A DNA stretch of 29,688 bases from an uncultured Roseburia sp. GTDB lineage: Bacteria > Bacillota_A > Clostridia > Lachnospirales > Lachnospiraceae. The translations under genes and the position numbers were made by a program. Shown piece after piece: positions 9,051-15,809 of the stretch (position 1 is the stretch's first letter; every line of letters begins with the position of its first letter). The stretch is from NCBI GenBank assembly GCA_900753715.1, contig CAAEAE010000045.1, positions 1 to 29,688 of the forward strand, in the 5' to 3' direction. The notes under the pieces were generated by a model. The model saw only the letters and a list, made by a program, of their open reading frames with translations, had not been told where the DNA came from and did not search any database.

Positions 9051-9064
9051 ATAACAATGTCTTA

Positions 9065-10357
9065 TTACATGTTTAATCTATTTTCTAGCTGTTCTTTAAT
9101 ATCTTCCTCTGTAATAAACAACTCCGTAACACAAAAAATACCTTTACACTTTTTTCCTGTTAAAATTGTACGTGCTTCTTGAACTGCTCCTGTCGGTATA
9201 ACAAATACATATGCATCGTTAAACATTGCACTTTCTGGTGTCACCGTTTCCAAACCATGAAAATTTAGTTTTTTGTATTTATCTACAGCATACCTCATTC
9301 TGGCATGCCGATATTTGTAATTAATAAATTTCCATAGTTCTTCTGCATTTTCAGTTATCCCCCAAATAATATAATCAAACTCCTCTGTAACGTCTATTTT
9401 AGAAAGTATCCTATCTTCTAATCCTTGAACCAATTTAGTATAATAACCATTTTGGGGTCTATACTTTCTTTCAGAGTAAAGTAGATGAAGCATATTTTGA
9501 TTTGTTACTTCTTCATACTTTTTTATTATTTGGTATGCGCAGTGCGTTATAATTACTTTTTTCTCATTTTCAATATCCAATATACGAGGATTCCAGTCTA
9601 TACTCCCATATTGTTCTGGCAAATAAATAGGTATATACTTGTCTATCCATGAAAAAGTTAAAAAAGGAGTTTTTCTAACTAATATAACCGGAATTCCCCA
9701 TGCAATACATGGAGCTGCTAAGTGTAATCGTGAAGTAATGATGAGTCTTGCATTTTTATAATATTCACTATACTGTTCACATACTTTTCTCTCAATTTCT
9801 TCATCCGTTGGTAGGTTATCTTCAAAATAATACTCGTGAGTCTTGACAATTGCCTTATCCAAAAGAGAACTGGGCATATGTTTTAAGAGATCAGTTGGTG
9901 CATCCACAATATAAACTTTATTAGGAACGCTACTTACATTTCTTTCGGGAAGTGTGACTGTAATGCAACCAGTAATATATGCATTTATGCCTAATTCTTT
10001 TAATTGCAGATATCCTATTTCATCTCTACATCCTATTTCTCCAAGACTTTGTAATTTATTAATCTCTTTCAAATTATCTATCGAATATCCAAAATTGTTG
10101 TAAGCAAGACATACTATATGTATCTTAGGTGATATTCTATATAAGTTCGAAATATTAACTGCCACTAGTATAATTTCTTCGCCATCATACTTTTCTAGTT
10201 CGTCCACAGACATTCCAACAATATGGTCATCATCTATTCCCATGCTCTTCAATAAATTGTAAACAGCATAAAACTGTATATACTCACCAATATTAACTCT
10301 TACTGTATTGGAATGACTGAATTTCCAGTCTTTCTTATTAATATATGCGAACTTCAT
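9065..10357 (-). CDS. Polysaccharide pyruvyl transferase-like protein with C-terminal Rossmann-like module
   Basis: A protein of 430 residues. The N-terminal 280 or so resemble the PF04230 polysaccharide pyruvyl transferase fold: an N-terminal IGEYIQFYAVYNLL helix (usually N-x-GD), GCRDEIGYLQLKELGINAYITGC, and the conserved ARLIITSRLHLAAPCIAWGI segment. Members transfer pyruvate from PEP to make ketal groups on glycans, though many homologues have other or unknown activity. From about residue 330 the protein carries a degenerate copy of the locus-wide module (YIIWGITENAEELW ... YAVDKYKKLNFHGLETVTPES ... YVFVIPTG), here at the C-terminus instead of the N-terminus. The start ATG has GAGAGGGATATGAA upstream. 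It lies 23 bases after the ThDP enzyme gene. The pyruvylation role is inferred. Confidence 0.68.
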   Translation of the reverse strand: MKFAYINKKDWKFSHSNTVRVNIGEYIQFYAVYNLLKSMGIDDDHIVGMSVDELEKYDGEEIILVAVNISNLYRISPKIHIVCLAYNNFGYSIDNLKEINKLQSLGEIGCRDEIGYLQLKELGINAYITGCITVTLPERNVSSVPNKVYIVDAPTDLLKHMPSSLLDKAIVKTHEYYFEDNLPTDEEIERKVCEQYSEYYKNARLIITSRLHLAAPCIAWGIPVILVRKTPFLTFSWIDKYIPIYLPEQYGSIDWNPRILDIENEKKVIITHCAYQIIKKYEEVTNQNMLHLLYSERKYRPQNGYYTKLVQGLEDRILSKIDVTEEFDYIIWGITENAEELWKFINYKYRHARMRYAVDKYKKLNFHGLETVTPESAMFNDAYVFVIPTGAVQEARTILTGKKCKGIFCVTELFITEEDIKEQLENRLNM

Positions 10358-10380
10358 TTCATATCCCTCTCATTATCATC

Positions 10381-12144
10381 TTATTCCACACAAGGCCACA
10401 TTTTTTCTAATGGATAAGACTCCAGTGTTCCGTCCTCGTGTACGATTGTCTTGGTTCTAGGGGAAACGGTCTCGTCAGGCGAGATCATCAGTTCGCACAG
10501 CACCGGCCCTTCTGCATCCAATACTTCTTCAATCTGCTGTTCCAGTTGTTTATTATCCATGATTCGGAATGTTTTGAGTCCATATGCCGCTGCTACCTTT
10601 ACGGTATCCGGCATGCTTAATCCACTGGATTCTCCACTTGCCACCTGAAATCCACCGAAATTATTGTTCTGCATGGAACGAATACTTGCGTATCCCTGAT
10701 TATTCCAGATAAAAATCTTCACAGGAAGCTGTAAGCGTACTAATGTCTCCAGTTCCTGAATATTCATCTGAAAAGCACCGTCTCCGTTGATCAGAATCGT
10801 TCTGCGTCTCTCATTAGCCAGACAGGCTCCAATGGAATAAGGCAGACCAAAGCCCATAGATCCAAGTCCTGCTGCGTTTTTCATCTTCTGTCCACGTTTC
10901 GGAGAAAATGCCTGATATGTGATTTCTCCTGCTGCCCCTGAACTCTCCGGTACAATGACATCCTCTTTTGTTGTATGCTTACATAACAGTTCCGTGAAAT
11001 AATAAGCGCTGACTACCCCTTGTTTTGCTCTGTGTTCTGCCGTCACCGACGGATATTTTGCACGCAGTTCATGACCGTAAGCATTCCATGTTTTCCACTC
11101 AGCACTTTGCTCTCTTATCTTCTCATCTGCCACTACGGCATGATATAAACTGCGAATGTAATCTCCGGCGTCACATGCCTGCATTGCCTCTACCTGTTCC
11201 AACTTCATTCTATCCAACTCGTGCTGGTCAATATCGACTACAATCTTTTTCGCAGACATTCCAAAATGTGGTTCATTAAATGCTGTCAGACTGGTATCCA
11301 GACGGCTTCCGATAGACAGCAGGACATCTGCAGACTGTAAGATCAGATTTGCTCCACGGTCACCCATTCCTCCTGGATGTCCCACATAAAGTTCGTCTTC
11401 TTCTCCCATCATGTCGATTGTTTTCCAGGTAGTAAGTACCGGAATCGGTAATACTTCCAATAATTTGTAAAAATCTTCTGTCGCATCAGCCAGTTTGATT
11501 CCATTTCCTGCCAGAATGACCGGTTTTTTCGCCTGCTGCAATAACCAGACAGTCTTGACGATGGTCTCTGTCAGATCCGGCTTTGCCGGTGTTTCAGAAA
11601 CATATCCTTCTAATTTCTCCGGCTCTACCATTGCTGCCTGCACATCCAAAGGAATAGACAGCCATACCGGCCCTGGCCTTCCATTTGTTGCTTCATAATA
11701 AGCCCGTTCCATATGGTAACGGATTTCGGAAGGATCCATGATCTGCACTGCATATTTGGTAATGGGTCTGACCATATCGATGATCTGTACTTCCTGGGAA
11801 CCGATCTGTCTGACTCCCGTCTCTCCGATGAGATCAGAACGTTTTGCCTGCCCGGAGATCACGAACATAGGAGTCGAGTCGATCCACCCCGCTGTAATTC
11901 CCGTAATGGCATTAGTAGCTCCGGGGCCGGACGTAGTAAGGCATACACCGATTCTGTTCGTGTGCTGTGCGTAAGCCTCTGCCGCTACCGCCGCTGCCTG
12001 CTCGTGTAAAGTGCAGATATACTGTATTCCAGATCTTCCAATAGAATCGTCCAAATGCATGGCGCCTCCGCCGGGAAGCATAAATGCATACTGTACTCCT
12101 TTCTCCTGTAAAAACTGAAATACATAATCCGATAATTTTATCAT
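10381..12144 (-). CDS. ThDP-dependent acetolactate synthase-like enzyme (possible sugar carboligase)
   Basis: A protein of 587 residues with the three-domain acetohydroxyacid synthase fold. The catalytic Glu lies in CTLHEQAAAVAAEAYAQ. TTSGPGATNAITGITAGWIDSTP is typical of the family, and the ThDP/Mg motif runs from GDGAFQMNIQEL to WNNQGY. A housekeeping IlvB role is unlikely because the gene starts within the stop of the HAD-GmhA fusion (ATGA overlap) and no ilvN or ilvC is near. Sugar-locus relatives include YerE, a flavin- and ThDP-dependent enzyme that adds a two-carbon unit from pyruvate to CDP-3,6-dideoxy-4-keto-glucose, the product of the RfbF/G/H route also encoded here. A branched-chain sugar is therefore an attractive inference, but the acceptor cannot be read from sequence. 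Confidence 0.85.
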   Translation of the reverse strand: MIKLSDYVFQFLQEKGVQYAFMLPGGGAMHLDDSIGRSGIQYICTLHEQAAAVAAEAYAQHTNRIGVCLTTSGPGATNAITGITAGWIDSTPMFVISGQAKRSDLIGETGVRQIGSQEVQIIDMVRPITKYAVQIMDPSEIRYHMERAYYEATNGRPGPVWLSIPLDVQAAMVEPEKLEGYVSETPAKPDLTETIVKTVWLLQQAKKPVILAGNGIKLADATEDFYKLLEVLPIPVLTTWKTIDMMGEEDELYVGHPGGMGDRGANLILQSADVLLSIGSRLDTSLTAFNEPHFGMSAKKIVVDIDQHELDRMKLEQVEAMQACDAGDYIRSLYHAVVADEKIREQSAEWKTWNAYGHELRAKYPSVTAEHRAKQGVVSAYYFTELLCKHTTKEDVIVPESSGAAGEITYQAFSPKRGQKMKNAAGLGSMGFGLPYSIGACLANERRRTILINGDGAFQMNIQELETLVRLQLPVKIFIWNNQGYASIRSMQNNNFGGFQVASGESSGLSMPDTVKVAAAYGLKTFRIMDNKQLEQQIEEVLDAEGPVLCELMISPDETVSPRTKTIVHEDGTLESYPLEKMWPCVE

Positions 12145-13199
12145 AACTTTTCTCCAAATAATTTATGTTCTACATACTCTGCAATGGTATGTCCTATGAA
12201 AATATGTGCTTCCTGAATGCGTGGTGTGATCTTGGACGGAACCTTTACCACATGATCACAGATTTCCTGCAGTTCCGGTACTTCATGATCTCCCATCAGC
12301 ATGACTGTCCGAATCTCCTGTTTTTTCGCATAGCGTAAAGCTTCCAACACATTCTTGGATGTACCACTGGTAGAAATAGCAATCAACATATCTCCTTTTT
12401 GGGCTTTTGCCTCCAGCTGTCTGGCAAATACACGTTCATAACTGTAGTCATTACCAATGGCTGTCAACGTCGATGTATTGACCGTCAGTGCCTCTGCGTT
12501 CATTGCTGGGCGTTCCTTATAGAAGCGGCTGACAAACTCCGTTGCAATATGCTGGGCATCCGCAGCACTTCCACCGTTTCCACACAGGAACAGTTGTCCG
12601 TTTCGTTCAAACATCTCACAGATATCTTCTGCCACTGCCATAACCGTATCCGTCACCTTGTGGTCTGATGCCATCTTTTTAAAAATATTTTCATGTTCTT
12701 CTAATCTCTGATAGAAATAATTCACCGGAAGTTCCTGCGAATTATAATCTTTCAGAATCTGCACCAGCTCCCAAAGGCATCCCTGCCCACCTTCTTTTTG
12801 CAGGATCATATTGGATGCCTGTTTTGCCCGGTCAATGGCATCTGCCGGACAGATGCCTAATCCTGCATGTTCCAATGGCTCCACATCATACTTTCCATCG
12901 CCAATATAGCAGATTTCCTCCGGTTTGAGCTGTTCTTTCTGCTCTATTTCCTGCAAAATTTCCGTCTTTTTCTTGGCGCCACAGTAGAAATAATCCCAGG
13001 GGAAGCGCTTCTCAAAATAGTGGACAATTTCTGTATTCTCTCCGGTGATTGCTGCCAGCTTGAACTGCTCTCTGTGCAGTTCAAATATGGCATCGATATC
13101 TTTCAGATTAATCTTCTTTTGCTCTGTGCCATTCATATCAACGATTACTGTACCGTCCGTTATGACACCATCGATATCAAATACTATCAGTTTAATCAT
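12141..13199 (-). CDS. Fusion: KdsC-like HAD phosphatase + GmhA-like SIS sugar-phosphate isomerase
   Basis: A protein of 352 residues with two enzymes in one chain. Residues 1 to about 160 are a compact HAD phosphatase of the KdsC/YrbI type: LIVFDIDGVITDGTV (DxD), AAITGEN, GAKKKTEIL, and CYIGDGKYDVEPLEHAGLGICPADA. Residues about 170-352 are a SIS domain closest to sedoheptulose-7-phosphate isomerase GmhA: LFLCGNGGSAADAQHIATEF, TAIGNDYSYERVFARQ, ISTSGTSKNVLEAL. Stand-alone KdsC and GmhA are about 170-190 residues each, so both halves look complete. Together they could isomerise a ketose phosphate and dephosphorylate the PEP-condensation product of the adjacent NeuB-like synthase. It starts 10 bases after that gene and overlaps the ThDP gene by 4, indicating tight coupling. 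Confidence 0.88.
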   Translation of the reverse strand: MIKLIVFDIDGVITDGTVIVDMNGTEQKKINLKDIDAIFELHREQFKLAAITGENTEIVHYFEKRFPWDYFYCGAKKKTEILQEIEQKEQLKPEEICYIGDGKYDVEPLEHAGLGICPADAIDRAKQASNMILQKEGGQGCLWELVQILKDYNSQELPVNYFYQRLEEHENIFKKMASDHKVTDTVMAVAEDICEMFERNGQLFLCGNGGSAADAQHIATEFVSRFYKERPAMNAEALTVNTSTLTAIGNDYSYERVFARQLEAKAQKGDMLIAISTSGTSKNVLEALRYAKKQEIRTVMLMGDHEVPELQEICDHVVKVPSKITPRIQEAHIFIGHTIAEYVEHKLFGEKL

Positions 13200-13209
13200 A
13201 ATGTATGTC

Positions 13210-14034
13210 CTATCCTCTGAGCTTTTTCTTAACTTCTTCCTCTGCGGGAGTCAGTACTTTTTTGCCTGTACCCATGATCTTCTCTGTATCACGGATATCC
13301 TTTACCAGTTTGCACAGTTCATAAGGCTCAATGGATGCCTTCTGGTCAGAACCGTACATTGTCTTGTCCATGGTAATATGTCTCTCTATAGAGGTTGCGC
13401 CGGCTGCCACAGCACAAGTGCTGACAAGTGTACCTGCCTCATGTCCGCTGTAGCCGACTTTACACTTATAAATATCTGCCAATACGCGGATCAGCTTCAG
13501 GTTTGCATCTTCCACCGGCATCGGATAAGTGCTGTTGCAATGCATCAGTTCATAAGGACATCCTGCCTGTTCAAAAATATCTACCGCATGATCAATCTCA
13601 TCCAACGTACTCATTCCGGTTGCAATAAACGTATATTTTCCCTCAGAAGCAATTTCCTGTAACAACTCATCATTAGTTAACATGGCGGATGCCACTTTAT
13701 TATATTTCAGATCATATTGTCTCAGGAAAATCTGGGAATCCACATCCCATGCAGAAGCGAACCACTCAATTCCCTTCTCCTTACAATATCTATCGATCTC
13801 ATCATATTCTTCCTTGCCGAATTCCAGCCCCTCTTTCTGTGCACGCTGGGTCTCCCCCCATGGGCTTTTTCTGGGGCTTGCCAGGTATTCCTGTGTATAT
13901 ACCTTATCTACGGTTCTTTTCTGAAACTTTACGGCATCGCAGCCGGCAATTACTGCTGTATCAATTAATTTTTTGGCAAGTTCCAGGTCTCCATTATGAT
14001 TAATACCTATTTCTGCTGTAATAAACACACTCAT
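13210..14034 (-). CDS. NeuB/SpsE-family PEP-condensing synthase lacking the SAF domain
   Basis: A protein of 274 residues matching the NeuB catalytic TIM barrel: AEIGINHNGDLELAKKLIDTA, DAVKFQKRT, WFASAWDVDS, YNKVASAMLTNDELL, ATGMSTLDEI, MHCNSTYPMP, GYSGHEAG and ATSIERHITMD. These enzymes condense PEP with an aldose to form nonulosonic or related ulosonic acids. Typical NeuB proteins are about 330-350 residues and end with an antifreeze-like SAF domain that completes the partner subunit's active site. Here the chain stops at KKKLRG just after the barrel, so the SAF domain is missing. The start at 14032-14034 is chosen for its strong AAAGGAGATAGG ribosome site; a 14-codon longer form is unlikely. 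It lies 4 bases after the glycosyltransferase stop. The exact acceptor is unknown. Confidence 0.87.
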   Translation of the reverse strand: MSVFITAEIGINHNGDLELAKKLIDTAVIAGCDAVKFQKRTVDKVYTQEYLASPRKSPWGETQRAQKEGLEFGKEEYDEIDRYCKEKGIEWFASAWDVDSQIFLRQYDLKYNKVASAMLTNDELLQEIASEGKYTFIATGMSTLDEIDHAVDIFEQAGCPYELMHCNSTYPMPVEDANLKLIRVLADIYKCKVGYSGHEAGTLVSTCAVAAGATSIERHITMDKTMYGSDQKASIEPYELCKLVKDIRDTEKIMGTGKKVLTPAEEEVKKKLRG

Positions 14035-14038
14035 TGTC

Positions 14039-15649
14039 CTATCTCCTTTGATATTTGTAAATTTGCCATTTATCATCTGTGATGTTGTTATATGCTATTT
14101 CTTTACAGGTTATCCCTGCATTTTCAATTGCCTGTGCAATTTTCTGACAAGGAACTCCTGCTATCGGATCATCCACTACGATATAATCAAACTCTCTTCG
14201 CCCAGTCATTTCTCCAATTTCACTCAAGCAGGAAAACGTAAATGCATAATCTGACACACCTTTCAAATCTTCCAGAAAACGATCTTCCTGGGTCACATTA
14301 TAAAGTGTCACATTCTGCGCACCTTTCTCACGCATTACTTCCTTCACCTTGAGTGAATTACTCCCGAGCCCGCAATTAATCCCTAATATATTTGCTCCGT
14401 CTATTGGTGGAATCTCCCATGTCTGAAAAAGACTATAATTATAACAAAATCCTGTTCCCCATGGATCCACACCATATTTGTCCTGAAAGTCCTTTCTTCC
14501 ATCCAGATAAAATTGTTTCTGTTCTTCGCTTTTTCCTAAATCATGTTTTAGAGTAACTGCACCAAAATGATGGCAATATGCATCTTTCGCTAAAATGCAT
14601 TTATAACCATGTCTCCGCATCCATAATGAATTTTTATCATCTGGAAATGATAAAAAATTAATTCCACAACATTTGTCAATATACATATCATAATTTAATT
14701 GCAGCATTAATCCGGTTGGCATGATCTGTAAGGGATTACAAAGTCTCACTCTTTGTTCATGCCGTTTTTCATCATATACATTATTTTCAGCCGCAAATGC
14801 TTCAAATTTTGTAAAACTATCATAATCCGCAAAAATTGTCTGGTGATTACTAATTGCAGGCGTTGTCGGTACTACATACCCGTAGTTCTCGTGTTCTATC
14901 ATACAACGATACAAATTGGAAATGGCATTTTTCCCTATAGTAATATCATTACTAATAGCTAAACTATATTCCCCTCGTGAAACCACCTTGGATGTAATGC
15001 CGGGCATTGCCCCATTCACTGCAATATTAATCACCCTCACCTGTGGCATTTTTTCAAAATAATCTTTAGTGCCATCACTGGATCCATGATTCAATACAAC
15101 GATTTCTGTAGTGATATCCGATGGTAAATTCTTTAGAATACTATCCACACACTGCTTTGTATAATCCAAATGATTATAGCCTGTCACCTGAATAGAAATA
15201 TCTACAGAATACTTTCTTTTGTCCTCTGGTATCTGTAATAAGGCAAAGGACTCTGTCTGCCTCAAAAATTCTAAAAATTCATGTTCTTTACTTTGATCTT
15301 CTTTCACAACCGCCCAATAATAAAACTGTATCGTCATAGTTTCGACGATTGCCATCAATTCATATTCCAGCTTCCATTCCACTTTTTCGGGTGCTGTAAC
15401 AGCAAATAAGCGAATATCTTTTAACGACTCCAAAGCACAATCGCAGGCATCCTTTAAACGTATTCTGCTTCCTTCCGGAACATTTTGTACCGTTATTTCC
15501 CTTATAGCTGTCAGTCCTTCCCACAAATCCATGCTTAAACTATTAAATTGCTGCATTTCCCCTGCAGTATACTGTTCTCTCATCTGTTTCACAGCATCCT
15601 GCATTGTTTGCAAAATATCCAATATATTGTATTCCAGTTCCTGATCCAT
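14039..15649 (-). CDS. GT2 glycosyltransferase with methyltransferase-like C-terminal domain
   Basis: A protein of 536 residues in three parts. Residues 1 to about 165 are helical and of unknown fold. A GT-A family 2 domain follows (VDISIQVTGYNHLDYTKQCV, IVVLNHGSSDGTKDYF, GEYSLAISNDITIGKNAI), where SND occupies the place of the usual DxD. The last 110 or so residues form a Rossmann-like domain (ANILGINCGLGSNSLKVKEVM ... FDYIVVDDPIAG) resembling a SAM-methyltransferase motif I region. Similar three-part proteins occur next to flagellin genes, so a role in flagellin glycan transfer is likely. The start at 15647-15649 follows AAGGGAAAAGGGA; a 13-codon longer alternative has no site. A terminator-like hairpin lies just upstream. 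Confidence 0.8.
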   Translation of the reverse strand: MDQELEYNILDILQTMQDAVKQMREQYTAGEMQQFNSLSMDLWEGLTAIREITVQNVPEGSRIRLKDACDCALESLKDIRLFAVTAPEKVEWKLEYELMAIVETMTIQFYYWAVVKEDQSKEHEFLEFLRQTESFALLQIPEDKRKYSVDISIQVTGYNHLDYTKQCVDSILKNLPSDITTEIVVLNHGSSDGTKDYFEKMPQVRVINIAVNGAMPGITSKVVSRGEYSLAISNDITIGKNAISNLYRCMIEHENYGYVVPTTPAISNHQTIFADYDSFTKFEAFAAENNVYDEKRHEQRVRLCNPLQIMPTGLMLQLNYDMYIDKCCGINFLSFPDDKNSLWMRRHGYKCILAKDAYCHHFGAVTLKHDLGKSEEQKQFYLDGRKDFQDKYGVDPWGTGFCYNYSLFQTWEIPPIDGANILGINCGLGSNSLKVKEVMREKGAQNVTLYNVTQEDRFLEDLKGVSDYAFTFSCLSEIGEMTGRREFDYIVVDDPIAGVPCQKIAQAIENAGITCKEIAYNNITDDKWQIYKYQRR

Positions 15650-15686
15650 TCCCTTTTCCCTTCTTTTTTTTAAGGAATAAAACAGC

Positions 15687-15720
15687 AAAAAAGAAATCGG
15701 CTGAAGCCGATTTCTTTTTT
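15687..15720 (-). terminator. Intrinsic terminator between the two glycosyltransferase genes
   Basis: A perfect 15-bp inverted repeat with a 4-nt loop: a run of six A, then GAAATCGGC, loop, GCCGATTTC and a run of T. The T tract follows the stem in the minus direction too, so it can work on either strand. It ends the transcript from the 713-residue glycosyltransferase gene. The next start codon (15649) is only about 40 bases further on, so downstream genes depend on read-through or on the candidate promoter just before the hairpin. Confidence 0.85.
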
Positions 15721-15772
15721 TATTATTATTCAGAATCCTTTCTGACCTTCAGCTTCCCTGCTATCTTATTCT

Positions 15773-15804
15773 ATTATATATATGTTATCGGTTCATCATG
15801 TCAG
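15773..15804 (-). promoter_or_regulatory. Candidate sigma-A promoter upstream of the hairpin
   Basis: On the minus strand CTGACA (15799-15804) is followed after 18 bases by TATATA (15775-15780), overlapping a TATAAT at 15773-15778. It lies just after the stop of the 713-residue glycosyltransferase gene. A transcript starting near 15768 would have to pass the terminator-like hairpin at 15687-15720 before reaching the next gene. The region is AT-rich, so a chance match is quite possible. Confidence 0.3.
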
Positions 15805-15809
15805 AATCT

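Noticed and set aside
10381..12144. Housekeeping acetolactate synthase (ilvB)
   Set aside because: No ilvN, ilvC or other branched-chain amino acid genes nearby, and the gene is translationally coupled to a sugar-phosphate enzyme; kept only as fold-level similarity.
12141..13199. Standard ADP-heptose pathway gene gmhA
   Set aside because: No heptose kinase or adenylyltransferase in the window, and the SIS domain is fused to a KdsC-like phosphatase next to a PEP synthase.
13045..13662. Plus-strand open frame of 205 codons opposite the synthase and HAD-GmhA genes
   Set aside because: Both opposite genes have full catalytic motifs; the plus-strand product is Cys/Ser/Ile-rich without any family resemblance.
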